Source: [Actinomadura] parvosata subsp. kistnae
GTDB lineage: Bacteria; Actinomycetota; Actinomycetes; Streptosporangiales; Streptosporangiaceae
Direction: 5' to 3'
Length of the DNA: 64,000 bases
Assembly: GCF_900323885.1 (NCBI RefSeq)
Contig: NZ_OOHJ01000018.1
Location: 868,001-932,000, forward strand
This document shows, piece by piece, positions 1 through 8,205 of this stretch (position 1 is the first letter of the stretch; the number at the start of each line of letters is the position of its first letter). The translations under genes and the position numbers were made by a program. The notes below the pieces were generated by a model that was not told the DNA's origin, ran no database searches, and saw only the letters and a program-made list of their open reading frames with translations.

Positions 1-2
1 CG

Positions 3-653
3 GGACCCGCTTCCCTGGCTCAGCTCGTCCAGGCCACCGGCCTGGCCCGCCCCACTGCCCACCGGCTGGCCGTCGCTCTTGAGCACCACCGCATCGTGAG
101 CCGTGACACGCAGGGCCGCTTCGTGCTCGGCCCGCGGCTGTCCGAGTTGTCCACCGCGGCCGGCGAGGACCGGCTGCTGGCGGTGGCCGCGCCGGTGCTG
201 ATGCAGCTCAGGGACCTGACCGGGGAGAGCGCGCAACTCTACCGCCGCCAGGGTGACGAGCGGGTCTGCGTGGCCGCCGCCGAACGCGCCAGCGGCCTGC
301 GCGACACCGTCCCCGTGGGCTCCGCGCTGCCCATGACGGCCGGCTCCGCCGCGCAGATCCTGCTGGCCTGGGAGGAGCCCGACCGGCTGCACCGCGGGTT
401 GCGCGGCGCCAAGTTCACCGCCGCGACGCTGGCCTCCGTGCGCCGCCGGGGCTGGGCCCACAGCGTCGGCGAGCGGGAGCAGGGTGTGGCGAGCGTCTCA
501 GCGCCGATAAGGGGCAGCGGCGGCAAGGTGATCGCGGCCGTGTCCGTCTCGGGGCCCATCGAACGGCTCACGCGAGCCCCCGGACGCCTCCACGCGGTGC
601 CCGTCATGGCGGCCGCCGAACGGATCACCGAGGCGATGCGCCGCACGTCATGA
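3..653 (+). CDS. ndgR: IclR-family regulator NdgR/LtbR (5' end missing)
   Basis: Regulator of leucine and other amino acid genes; in Streptomyces NdgR and in corynebacteria LtbR act on the divergent leuCD operon. The open frame runs in from the left edge, so the start codon and first part of the HTH are outside the window. Visible are the end of the IclR winged helix (ATGLARPTAHRLAVALEHHR) and the effector domain with GESAQLYRRQGD and SGLRDTVPVGSALPM, wording that I recognise from Streptomyces NdgR. An internal GTG at 96 begins after the HTH and is not a credible start. leuCD would be expected just left of this window on the opposite strand. The family call is firm; the orthology to ndgR is from recalled sequence similarity. 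Confidence 0.88.
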   Translation, partial: GPASLAQLVQATGLARPTAHRLAVALEHHRIVSRDTQGRFVLGPRLSELSTAAGEDRLLAVAAPVLMQLRDLTGESAQLYRRQGDERVCVAAAERASGLRDTVPVGSALPMTAGSAAQILLAWEEPDRLHRGLRGAKFTAATLASVRRRGWAHSVGEREQGVASVSAPIRGSGGKVIAAVSVSGPIERLTRAPGRLHAVPVMAAAERITEAMRRTS

Positions 654-711
654 TCGGGAAAAGGATGTATTTGGGGAGCCGAGTGCTGCCCCGGCGCACT
701 AGCCTGAGTGC

Positions 712-2421
712 GTGACAGATCGCATCGAGGTAGCCGCCACTGAGCTGCGACCCCTGCTCGAAGAGTTCATCATGTGGGCGCGCGCGAACGCCCCTGAGAG
801 CGACCCCGAGCTCGTGGGGCCCGCCGCTCTGTGGCACCGTCTCGCCTTCTCGCAGGACCTCGGCACGTGGAAGCGCGCCGACCTGCGTAACCTGCTGCTC
901 GACCGCATGCCCAAGGTCGTGGAGGACCCTGACGCCGCCGCCGACGGGATGCTCCCCGCCGTCGACGCGTACCTGACGTTCCTCTCCCAGACCGGCCGGC
1001 TGAACCAGGGCTCCGACAGCCTCGCCGATCTGCAGGCCGAGCTGGACGACGTCGAGGACGAGTTCGTCGACCTCATGGAGGAGCTGCTCGACGACACCGA
1101 AGGCGACGACGAGGAGGACGAGAGCGGCGACCTGGGCGACTTCGAGCCGTTCGCCGACGAGCTGGCCGAGCTCGACACCATCAGGCTGCGGCCCGACACC
1201 GAGCTGGCCGAGGCCGCCCGGCAGGCGCCGCTGGTCGCCAAGGCCCGCGATCTGGCCGTCTGGGTGGGCTCCGGCCGCAAGGTCGGCGAGGACACCCTGC
1301 TCACCGACGCCGAGGTCGAGGAGGCGCTGGCCGTCACCGGCCTGCCCAGGCCCGAGACCGACGGCCCCATCGCCGAGGCCGTCCCCCAGCTGTGGAACAT
1401 CTGGAACCTCGCCGTCGACCTCGAGTTCCTCGAGCCGGGCGAGGGCGGCACGGTGGCGGTCCAGGATGACACGGCCGAGTGGCCGTTCGACGACGACGAG
1501 GACGTCCTCGACGCGTGGATGCTCGGCCTCCACTCGGTCGACTACGGCGACCCCGAGCTCGACGACGACGACCTCACCATGGCCCTCGCGGGCCTGACCA
1601 GGGGCCTGCTCATCCGGCTGCTGCTGGCCGGCGGCTCGCGCGAGCGCGCCGAGCTGGCGCAGGAGCTCGCCGAGGCCGCCGCCGACCTCGACGAGCTCGG
1701 CGCCGACGCGTGGGAGGCGGCCGGCGACCCGCTCGCCCCCGCCATCGACTGGCTCATCGGGTACGGCATGGTCGAGCTCGACGGCGACACCGTCCGCCTG
1801 ACCCCGCTCGGCACCGAAGGCGTCGTCCACCTCATCGACGACGCCGACATCGAGGTCGACGCCCGCCCGGCGATCGAGTCCATGAGCGCCCACGAGCTGC
1901 TCGCGCTCAGCGCCGAGCTGCCCGAGGAGGAGGCCGACGCCGAGTTCGCCGCCTGGATGCGGCTGCGCGAGCCGGCCAAGGCCGCCGAGGAGCTGCTCGA
2001 CGCGGCCGCCGAGGACGACAGCGACGCCCTCATCAGGGTGCAGGCGGCCAGCGTCGTCGGCACGCTCGGCGAGGCCGCGGTCCCCGCCTGGCAGGCCGCG
2101 CTCAAGCAGCCGTCGCTGCGGCCCTACGCGGCCACGCACCTGAGCCAGCTCGGGGTCGAGGGGGCGCCCGAGCCGACCCAGGACGACACCCACTGGCTCA
2201 TCCTCGACATGTGGACGATCTCGGCCGGCCTCGGCCGCTCCGAGTTCGTCAGCAGCCTGCGCGACATCGGCCCCGAGATGGTCAACGAGCTGCTCGAAGT
2301 GATCTGGAAGATCCCGCACGCGCACGTGGAGGAGCTGCTGGACCTGATCTCCCAGGTCCACCCGGACAAGCAGGTCGCCAAGGCGGCCCGCCGGGCGCTG
2401 TTCAAGGCCCGCTCGGTCTGA
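712..2421 (+). CDS. Large acidic protein of unknown function
   Basis: 569-residue soluble protein that I do not recognise. It starts at a GTG 58 bases after ndgR. It is very rich in Asp and Glu, with acidic runs such as GDDEEDESGDLGD near residues 136-148 and FDDDEDVLDAW near 263. There is no signal peptide or membrane segment. The last third (LIRVQAASVVGTLGEAAVPAWQAAL, then a LPYAATHL-like helix and KQVAKAARRALFKARSV) reads like HEAT-type helical repeats, so a scaffold or binding role is possible. The gene is closed by a strong hairpin terminator. It shares the strand with ndgR and could be co-transcribed with it. No enzymatic motif is visible. Confidence 0.75.
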   Translation: MTDRIEVAATELRPLLEEFIMWARANAPESDPELVGPAALWHRLAFSQDLGTWKRADLRNLLLDRMPKVVEDPDAAADGMLPAVDAYLTFLSQTGRLNQGSDSLADLQAELDDVEDEFVDLMEELLDDTEGDDEEDESGDLGDFEPFADELAELDTIRLRPDTELAEAARQAPLVAKARDLAVWVGSGRKVGEDTLLTDAEVEEALAVTGLPRPETDGPIAEAVPQLWNIWNLAVDLEFLEPGEGGTVAVQDDTAEWPFDDDEDVLDAWMLGLHSVDYGDPELDDDDLTMALAGLTRGLLIRLLLAGGSRERAELAQELAEAAADLDELGADAWEAAGDPLAPAIDWLIGYGMVELDGDTVRLTPLGTEGVVHLIDDADIEVDARPAIESMSAHELLALSAELPEEEADAEFAAWMRLREPAKAAEELLDAAAEDDSDALIRVQAASVVGTLGEAAVPAWQAALKQPSLRPYAATHLSQLGVEGAPEPTQDDTHWLILDMWTISAGLGRSEFVSSLRDIGPEMVNELLEVIWKIPHAHVEELLDLISQVHPDKQVAKAARRALFKARSV

Positions 2422-2433
2422 CCCCACAACAGA

Positions 2434-2468
2434 ACGCCCCCGCCGTTCGGCTCGAACGGCGGGGGCGT
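2434..2468 (+). terminator. Rho-independent-like terminator
   Basis: Perfect 16-bp stem (2434-2449 with 2453-2468) closed by a 3-base loop and followed by CTTGTT. It ends the transcript of the acidic protein gene. Confidence 0.85.
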
Positions 2469-2590
2469 CTTGTTGCACGCGAACGGTCAACGAGGCGCAC
2501 GTAACGGTGCTCAGCCGGGGAACCGGAGGAGCGTTTCCCTGGACGGGGGCCGGCCACGTGCGGTGGGTGGCGTCGCCCACGGCTTGCCGT

Positions 2591-2627
2591 AAAAACACAA
2601 AACGCCCTTTCCTGAACGGAAAGGGCG
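2591..2627 (-). terminator. Terminator of the tRNA-Glu array
   Basis: A 10-bp perfect stem (2603-2612 with 2618-2627, 5-base loop) followed on the minus strand by a T-rich tract (TTTTGTGTTTTT). It lies just downstream of the last tRNA-Glu copy. Confidence 0.85.
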
Positions 2628-2631
2628 AGCG

Positions 2632-2704
2632 TAGTCCCGACCGGATTCGAACCGGCGCTACCGCCTTGAGAGGGCGGCGTCCTGGGCCACTAGACGACGG
2701 GACC
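2632..2704 (-). tRNA. tRNA-Glu (CTC), copy 3 in transcription order
   Basis: 73-base cloverleaf on the minus strand. The acceptor starts GGTCCCG and pairs with CGGGACT (first pair G-U), the discriminator is A, and the T-loop is TTCGAAT. The anticodon loop CTCTCAA gives anticodon CTC (codon GAG). The sequence is identical to the next two copies, and CCA is not encoded. Confidence 0.95.
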
Positions 2705-2725
2705 TTCGCGGGCTTGTGGCAGTGG

Positions 2726-2798
2726 TAGTCCCGACCGGATTCGAACCGGCGCTACCGCCTTGAGAGGGCGGCGTCCTGGGCCACTAGACGACGGGACC
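2726..2798 (-). tRNA. tRNA-Glu (CTC), copy 2
   Basis: Identical in sequence to the flanking copies; anticodon CTC, 73 bases, CCA not encoded. It is the middle unit of the tandem array. Confidence 0.95.
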
Positions 2799-2819
2799 TT
2801 CGCGGGCTTGTGGCAGTGG

Positions 2820-2892
2820 TAGTCCCGACCGGATTCGAACCGGCGCTACCGCCTTGAGAGGGCGGCGTCCTGGGCCACTAGACGACGGGACC
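2820..2892 (-). tRNA. tRNA-Glu (CTC), copy 1 (promoter-proximal)
   Basis: First transcribed copy of the array, identical to the other two, with anticodon CTC. A promoter-like pair of hexamers lies about 45 bases upstream. Confidence 0.95.
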
Positions 2893-2936
2893 TTGCCCAC
2901 AAGCTGCTCTGCCGGGCCTCCCCGGCAACGCAGGTA

Positions 2937-2965
2937 ACTCTACCGCACCCGGAAGACCACACCAA
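2937..2965 (-). promoter_or_regulatory. Probable promoter of the tRNA-Glu array
   Basis: On the minus strand TTGGTG (2960-2965) and TAGAGT (2937-2942) are separated by 17 bases, matching the housekeeping-sigma pattern of actinomycetes. Transcription would start near 2930, some 38 bases before the first tRNA. Confidence 0.6.
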
Positions 2966-2986
2966 ACCGCTTATCCGGCCGCCGGA

Positions 2987-3601
2987 TCAGCTCAGCAGCC
3001 CCCTGCGGTAGCCCTCCCCGACGGCGGCGGCGCGGTCGCGGACGTCGAGCTTGGCGTAGATGTGCAGCAGGTGCGTCTTCACGCTGGCCTCGCTGATGAA
3101 CAGCTCCGCCGCCACCTCCTTGTTCGTGGCGCCGCCCGCCACCAGCCGCAGCACCTCCAGCTCGCGCGGGCTCAGCTTCCCCCTCGCGGGCCTGCGCAGG
3201 TGGTCGGCCAGCCGCCCGGCCACGGCCGGGGCCAGCACGGTCTCGCCCCGATGGACGGCGCGCACGGCGCGGGCCAGCTCCTCCGGCGGCGCGTCCTTGA
3301 GCAGGTAGCCGCCGGCGCCCGCTTCGAGAGCGGGCAGGACATCGGTGTCGAACGTGGTCAGCACCAGCACCTTCGGCCCCGTGCCGCCGATCCGGCGGAT
3401 GGCGCTCACGCCGTCGAGGCCCGGCATGCGCAGGTCCATGAGGACGACGTCGGGGGCGAGGTGCCTGGCCAGGCGCACGGCCTCCTCCCCGTCGGCGGCC
3501 TCGCCGACGATCTCCAGGTCGGGCTCGCCGCCGAGCGCCGCCCGCAGGCCGTCACGCACGATCGGGTGATCGTCGGCGATCAGCAACCGCAGTGGGGGCA
3601 T
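2987..3601 (-). CDS. NarL/LuxR-type response regulator
   Basis: DNA-binding output partner of the histidine kinase encoded immediately upstream. An N-terminal receiver domain (about 1-120) has the acidic pair D10/D11, phospho-acceptor D56 (VVLMDLRMPG) and K102. A C-terminal LuxR HTH (about 140-190) contains LSPRELEVLRLVAGG and ISEASVKTHLLHIYAKL. The 204-residue length is typical. The start codon shares one base with the kinase stop, so the two are translationally coupled. The signal and target genes are unknown. Confidence 0.93.
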   Translation of the reverse strand: MPPLRLLIADDHPIVRDGLRAALGGEPDLEIVGEAADGEEAVRLARHLAPDVVLMDLRMPGLDGVSAIRRIGGTGPKVLVLTTFDTDVLPALEAGAGGYLLKDAPPEELARAVRAVHRGETVLAPAVAGRLADHLRRPARGKLSPRELEVLRLVAGGATNKEVAAELFISEASVKTHLLHIYAKLDVRDRAAAVGEGYRRGLLS

Positions 3602-4878
3602 CAGTCCTGCCTCTCGTCGTTCGGGATGGCTGGGTTCGGGACGGCTGGGTTCGGGACGGCGGGATCCGGAGCGGCAGGATCCGGGGTGGCGGCGGGGAGG
3701 GCGGGGACGGCGGCGGCGATGGTCGTGCCCTGGCCGGGCTCCGACTCGACGGTCAGGGTGCCGCCCACGCCGCGCGCCCGCTGCCGCATGCCGTCCAGCC
3801 CGAAGCCGTCAGCGGGCCGCTGCGGGTCGAAGCCCCGGCCGTCGTCTCGAATGTCCAGGAGAACGCTTTCGTCCGTGTACGACAGAGTGAGGGCCGTTCT
3901 GGTGGCACCTGCGTGCTTGGCCACGTTCGCGAGGGCTTCCTGGGCCACGCGGAACAGCGTCGACTCCACCTCGGCCGCCAGGGCGACCGGCGTGCCCGTG
4001 ACCTCGAACCGCAGCTCCACGCCCGCCGTCTCCGCCCACGACCGCGCCAGGTGGCCGAGCGCGTCCGGCAGCTCGGTGTCCTCCAGCGGCTCGGGGCGCA
4101 GCGCCCGTACGGACCTGCGGGTCTCGGACAGGCCGCGGCGGGCCAGCTCCGCCGCGCGGTCGAGGTGGCGGCGGCGGGCGTCCTCGTGCGGGGCGCGGCC
4201 GGCCGCGGAGAGCTGCCCGATCAGGGCGACGAGGTCCTGCGCCAGAGTGTCGTGGATCTCGCCGGCCACGCGGTGCCGCTCGTCGAGCACGCCCGCCCGC
4301 CTGGCCTGGTCGAGCAGCCTCGCGTTCAGCTCGGCGTTCTCCTCCATGGCGGTACGCAGGCGCTCGACCAGCCGGCGGCGCCGGTCGTGCTCGGCGGAGA
4401 CGTACCAGCCGGCCAGGACCAGCGGCACCGCCACACCGGCGATCACGGTGAGCAGCGTCGTGCCCGCCTCGGGGCCCGCCTGGGCGGTCACGTTGACGAG
4501 CGCGGTGAGCGTGACGCCCGCCATGACGAGGCGGCCCGGGAGCAGCGCGATCGCCAGCGGGTAGCCGGCCGAGGCGAACACCACGAACGCCGCGCTCTTG
4601 GCGGCCAGGGCCGCGGCGAGGGCCAGGAGGACGAGATAGTGGGCCACGACGAGCGCCCTGCGCGTGTCGCGGCGCCGGTGGAGCCACGGGACGGGGGCCA
4701 GCCAGCCGGCCGCCACCAGAGCCACGACCGGCCACGGCACCGCCGCCCAGAGCCCCTGCTCGCCCAGCACCCCGTTCGGGCTCGTGCCGGTGACGGCGGT
4801 GGCGAGCGCGGAGATCGCGAGCAGCGCGTACGCCAGCCCCGCGTACACCCACCTCTCGCGCCCGTCCACCCAGCTCAT
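3601..4878 (-). CDS. NarL-family (HisKA_3) sensor histidine kinase
   Basis: Membrane sensor kinase, 425 residues, expected to phosphorylate the adjacent regulator. Several hydrophobic segments occupy about residues 10-160. A coiled stretch then leads to the HisKA_3 dimerisation helix with phospho-accepting H209 (RHRVAGEIHDTLAQ). The ATPase domain shows the N-box ANVAKHAGAT, then DDGRGFDP and GFGLDGMRQRA. The final 40 residues are an unusual Pro/Ala/Asn tail made of five 5-residue repeats encoded by a 15-bp DNA repeat. The input signal is not evident. Confidence 0.93.
   Translation of the reverse strand: MSWVDGRERWVYAGLAYALLAISALATAVTGTSPNGVLGEQGLWAAVPWPVVALVAAGWLAPVPWLHRRRDTRRALVVAHYLVLLALAAALAAKSAAFVVFASAGYPLAIALLPGRLVMAGVTLTALVNVTAQAGPEAGTTLLTVIAGVAVPLVLAGWYVSAEHDRRRRLVERLRTAMEENAELNARLLDQARRAGVLDERHRVAGEIHDTLAQDLVALIGQLSAAGRAPHEDARRRHLDRAAELARRGLSETRRSVRALRPEPLEDTELPDALGHLARSWAETAGVELRFEVTGTPVALAAEVESTLFRVAQEALANVAKHAGATRTALTLSYTDESVLLDIRDDGRGFDPQRPADGFGLDGMRQRARGVGGTLTVESEPGQGTTIAAAVPALPAATPDPAAPDPAVPNPAVPNPAIPNDERQD
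3619..3693 (-). repeat. Five 15-bp tandem repeats in the kinase 3' end
   Basis: Five consecutive 15-base units starting at 3619, 3634, 3649, 3664 and 3679, the first three nearly identical. They encode a (D/N)PA(A/V/I)P-type pentapeptide tail after the kinase catalytic domain. Copy number could vary between strains. Confidence 0.85.
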
Positions 4879-4987
4879 GCCCCCAAGCCTGGCACGACGT
4901 CAACCGATCGGTGGATGGCGGCCGTCAACCGCTTCTCCGCCCGGCCGGCCGATGTGGCGGGCGGGCGGCACGGGCGAGCATCGGGAC

Positions 4988-5914
4988 ATGACCGATCTGA
5001 CCCGCAGAACCGCCTTCCAGCTCGCCGCCGCCGCCGGGACCGGCGCCGCCGTGACGTCCGTCCAGAAGCCGAGGAAAGAGGTGACCACGTTCGTGTTCGT
5101 GACCGGCTCGAACGGCACCGCCTCCGGCGACGCCGAGCTGGCGCTGCGCGGCCACCGCACCGTGGGCGTGAGCCTGCCCGGCCACGGCCCCGAGAACCAG
5201 CTGCACCGGGCCTACCAGGCGCCGCAGGACCTGGCGAAGCTGGCCACGCTGCCCTCCGCCATGGCCGGGGTGACGCTGGACGACTACGTCGAGGCCACGG
5301 TGGACGTGGTGCGCCGCGTCTCCCGGTACGGGCCCGTGATCCTCGTGGGCGGCAGCCTGGGCGGCTCGACGATCACCAAGGCCGCCGACGCGGTGCCCGG
5401 CCTGATCGACCGCCTCGTCTACATCGGCGCCTACTGCTGCACGAAGCTGCGCTCCCCCGCCGAGTACCTGGAGACGCCGGAGGGCAGGACGAGCCTGGGC
5501 GCCGCGATCCTGCCGGGCGTCGTCGGGGATCCGCAGGTGCTCAAGGCGATCCGGGTCAACTGGCGCACGAACGACGCCAGGTTCCTCGACGCGGCGAAGG
5601 CGGCGTTCATGAACGAGGGGACCGACGGGGAGTTTCTCGCGCTGCTCAACGCGTCGCTGCCGGACGAGAGCCTGGAGGTGTCGAGCGCGGACGCGCGCGG
5701 CCGCAAGGACGCCTGGGGGCGGGTGCCGAGGGTGTACGTCAGGCAGACGCTGGACCGGGTGATCCCGCCGGCCTTGCAGGACCGCATGATCAGGGAGGCG
5801 GACGAGGCGACGCCGGGCAACCGCTTCAAGGTCTTCACGGTGCGGACGCCGCACGCGCCGACGCGCAAGGCGTACCAGGAGATCACCGACATCCTGGACG
5901 GGCTCGCGCAATAA
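4988..5914 (+). CDS. Secreted alpha/beta-hydrolase (esterase-like)
   Basis: 308 residues. The N-terminus has a twin-arginine-like motif (TRRTAF, residues 5-10) followed by an Ala-rich stretch, suggesting Tat export or at least a signal anchor. The fold is alpha/beta-hydrolase: oxyanion region VFVTGSNG, nucleophile S123 in GGSLGG, and a likely catalytic His in VRTPHAP near the C-terminus. It belongs to the AB_hydrolase_6 type related to plant hydroxynitrile lyase/esterases. ATG 4988 was chosen because the open frame further upstream overlaps the divergent kinase gene. The substrate is unknown. Confidence 0.82.
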   Translation: MTDLTRRTAFQLAAAAGTGAAVTSVQKPRKEVTTFVFVTGSNGTASGDAELALRGHRTVGVSLPGHGPENQLHRAYQAPQDLAKLATLPSAMAGVTLDDYVEATVDVVRRVSRYGPVILVGGSLGGSTITKAADAVPGLIDRLVYIGAYCCTKLRSPAEYLETPEGRTSLGAAILPGVVGDPQVLKAIRVNWRTNDARFLDAAKAAFMNEGTDGEFLALLNASLPDESLEVSSADARGRKDAWGRVPRVYVRQTLDRVIPPALQDRMIREADEATPGNRFKVFTVRTPHAPTRKAYQEITDILDGLAQ

Positions 5915-5944
5915 AAAAACGGACGCCTCGAATCGAGACATCCG
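5913..5944 (-). terminator. Terminator downstream of tRNA-Gln
   Basis: An 11-bp stem with two G-U pairs (5920-5930 with 5934-5944) followed on the minus strand by seven T residues. The run overlaps the stop of the plus-strand hydrolase gene. Confidence 0.8.
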
Positions 5945-5955
5945 TTCACGAAATG

Positions 5956-6027
5956 CTGGGGTACCAGGACTCGAACCTAGACTAACTGAACCAGAATCAG
6001 TCGTGCTGCCAATTACACCATACCCCA
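5956..6027 (-). tRNA. tRNA-Gln (CTG)
   Basis: 72-base cloverleaf on the minus strand. Acceptor TGGGGTA pairs with TACCCCA, with discriminator G. The anticodon stem ACTGA/TCAGT encloses TTCTGGT, giving anticodon CTG (codon CAG). The T-loop is TTCGAGT. CCA is not encoded. Confidence 0.95.
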
Positions 6028-6068
6028 CCGCTGCGATCTCCTCGCGGAGCGCTTTGGCGACGTCCGAA

Positions 6069-6098
6069 AGAATAGCCCAGCTCGGGGGCTAAGACCAA
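6069..6098 (-). promoter_or_regulatory. Probable promoter of tRNA-Gln
   Basis: Minus-strand TTGGTC (6093-6098) and TATTCT (6069-6074) with an 18-base spacer, about 35 bases before the tRNA. Confidence 0.55.
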
Positions 6099-6191
6099 AA
6101 CGATTGCCGGACGGAGCCTCCGGAGCCCACACCACGTGCGGGATCGTGCCAAGCTGAAGGGGACAAAACACCACGTGGAGGAGCCCGAGCG

Positions 6192-8162
6192 TTGGCCGAG
6201 AATCCGTTCTTCGCCCCTAGCGACCTGCCGTACGAGCTGCCGCCCTTCGCCGACATCCGGGAGGAGCACTACCTGCCGGCCTTCGAGCGCGGCATGGCGG
6301 AGCAGCTCGCGGAGGTCGAGGCGATCGCGAGCAGCACCGAGACCCCGACGTTCGAGAACACGATCGCCGCGCTCGAACGGTCGGGCCGGATCCTCGACCG
6401 CACGGCCACGGTCTTCTTCAGCGTCGCCGCGTCCAACACGACCGACGGCATCATGGAGATCGAGAAGGAGATCTCCCCGCAGCTCACCCGCCACAGCGAC
6501 GCGATCAGGCTCAACCGCGCGCTGTGGGCGCGGATCAAGCAGGTCGCGACGGACGACCCCGAGGAGGCGTGGCTGCTGGAGAAGTACCGCGACGACTTCA
6601 TCAGGGCCGGGGCCGACCTGTCCGAGCCGGACCAGAACCGCCTGCGCGCGCTCAACGAGGAGCTGTCGAAGCTGTCCACGCAGTTCGCGCAGGCCCTGCT
6701 GAAGGCGTCCACGGAGTCGGCGCTCGTGGTGAGCGACCCGAAGGAGCTCGACGGCTTCGACGAGGCCAAGATCGAGTCGCTGCGCCAGGACGACGGCACG
6801 TACGTGCTGCCGCTGCTCAACTTCACCTGCCAGCCCGGCCTGGCCCAGCTCACCGACCGCGACGTGCGCCGCCGCCTGTACGAGCTGAGCGTCGGCCGCG
6901 CCCCCGGCAACTTCGCGATAGCGGCCAGGATGGCGGCGCTGCGGGCCGAGCGGGCGGCGCTGCTCGGGTTCCCCACCCACGCGGCCTACACCGTGGCCGA
7001 CCAGACGGCCAAGACCGTCGAGGCGGTCGAGGAGATGCTCGGCCAGCTCGTCGGGCCCGCCGTGCGCAACGCGAAGCGGGAGGCCGAGGCGCTGGCCGAG
7101 CAGGCCGGGTTCGACATCGAGCCGTGGGACTGGTCGTACTACTCCGAGAAGGTGCGCCAGGCCCGCTACGACTTCGACGGCGCGGCCATGCGCCCCTACT
7201 TCGAGCTGAACCGCGTCTACCGCGACGGCGTGTTCTTCGCCGCCACCAAGCTGTACGGCGTCACCTTCACCGAGCGCCCCGACCTCGGCGGATACCACCC
7301 CGACGTGACCGTGTTCGAGGTGGCGAACGAGGACGGCAGCCCGCTCGGCCTGTTCGTGCTCGACCCGTACGCCCGGCCCACCAAGCGCGGCGGCGCCTGG
7401 ATGAACAACCTGGTCGACCAGTCGTTCCTGTTCGGCCAGCGGCCCGTCGTCATGAACAACCTCAACATCACCAAGCCCGCCTCCGGCCCGACGCTGCTGA
7501 CCTACGACGAGGTCAACACCGCCTTCCACGAGTTCGGGCACGCGCTGCACGGGCTCTTCTCCCAGGTGCGCTTCCCGCGCGTGTCCGGCACCAGCGTGCC
7601 GCGCGACTTCGTCGAGTACCCGTCGCAGGTCAACGAGATGTGGGTGACCTGGCCCGAGGTGCTGGCCAACTACGCCAAGCACCACGAGACGGGCGAGCCG
7701 ATGCCGGCCGAGCTGGTGGAGAAGCTGACCGCGGCCGAGACGTTCAACCAGGGCTTCAAGACCGTCGAATACCTCGCCGCCACGCTGCTCGACTGGGCCT
7801 GGCACAAGCTGGCCCCCGGCGAGACCGTGGCCGACCCCGAGGCGTTCGAGCAGGCCGCGCTGGAGGCCGCCGGCATCGCGTTCCCGCTGGTCCGGCCGCG
7901 CTACCGGACCAACTACTTCGCGCACATCTTCTCCGGCGGCTACAGCGCGGGCTACTACTCCTACATCTGGAGCGAGGTGCTCGACGCCGAGAGCGTGGAG
8001 TGGTTCAAGGAGAACGGCGGGCTGACCCGGGCCAACGGCGACCACTTCCGCCGCGAGCTGCTGTCCAGGGGCGGCAGCCTCGACCCGCTGACCGCCTTCC
8101 GCAACTTCCGGGGGCGCGAGGCGAGCATCCAGCCGCTGCTCAAGCGCCGCGGCCTCGACTGA
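6192..8162 (+). CDS. M3-family zinc metallopeptidase (oligopeptidase/Dcp type)
   Basis: Cytoplasmic thimet-oligopeptidase-family enzyme expected to cleave small peptides. The 656 residues match the family length. The zinc motif HEFGH is at residues 446-450 in TYDEVNTAFHEFGHALHG, with the third-ligand region FVEYPSQVNEMW downstream. There is no signal peptide. The start is a TTG preceded by GGAGGAG 9 bases upstream. The C-terminal GGYSAGYYSYIWSEVLDA is characteristic of Dcp/OpdA members. It is a stand-alone gene between tRNA-Gln and a convergent reductase gene. Confidence 0.93.
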   Translation: MAENPFFAPSDLPYELPPFADIREEHYLPAFERGMAEQLAEVEAIASSTETPTFENTIAALERSGRILDRTATVFFSVAASNTTDGIMEIEKEISPQLTRHSDAIRLNRALWARIKQVATDDPEEAWLLEKYRDDFIRAGADLSEPDQNRLRALNEELSKLSTQFAQALLKASTESALVVSDPKELDGFDEAKIESLRQDDGTYVLPLLNFTCQPGLAQLTDRDVRRRLYELSVGRAPGNFAIAARMAALRAERAALLGFPTHAAYTVADQTAKTVEAVEEMLGQLVGPAVRNAKREAEALAEQAGFDIEPWDWSYYSEKVRQARYDFDGAAMRPYFELNRVYRDGVFFAATKLYGVTFTERPDLGGYHPDVTVFEVANEDGSPLGLFVLDPYARPTKRGGAWMNNLVDQSFLFGQRPVVMNNLNITKPASGPTLLTYDEVNTAFHEFGHALHGLFSQVRFPRVSGTSVPRDFVEYPSQVNEMWVTWPEVLANYAKHHETGEPMPAELVEKLTAAETFNQGFKTVEYLAATLLDWAWHKLAPGETVADPEAFEQAALEAAGIAFPLVRPRYRTNYFAHIFSGGYSAGYYSYIWSEVLDAESVEWFKENGGLTRANGDHFRRELLSRGGSLDPLTAFRNFRGREASIQPLLKRRGLD

Positions 8163-8205
8163 ACGCCGCCTCGCGAGGGGCGCGGCTCTGACCCGGCGCG
8201 CCCGC

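Larger units (their letters stand above)
2632..2892 (-). repeat. Three tandem 94-bp tRNA-Glu units
   Basis: Three tRNA genes with a period of exactly 94 bp, separated by two identical 21-base spacers (ttcgcgggcttgtggcagtgg). The perfect identity of genes and spacers points to recent tandem duplication or active gene conversion. Confidence 0.95.

Noticed and set aside
625..2598. Long minus-strand open frame opposite the acidic protein gene
   Set aside because: Its translation is a compositional mirror (runs of Gly, Ala, Val, Leu and Arg) of the plus-strand gene and crosses the terminator; typical antisense artefact of high-GC coding DNA.
3592..5985. 797-codon plus-strand open frame over the two-component genes
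   Set aside because: It runs antisense to the kinase and then out of frame through the hydrolase gene; low-complexity Arg/Gly translation and no domain.
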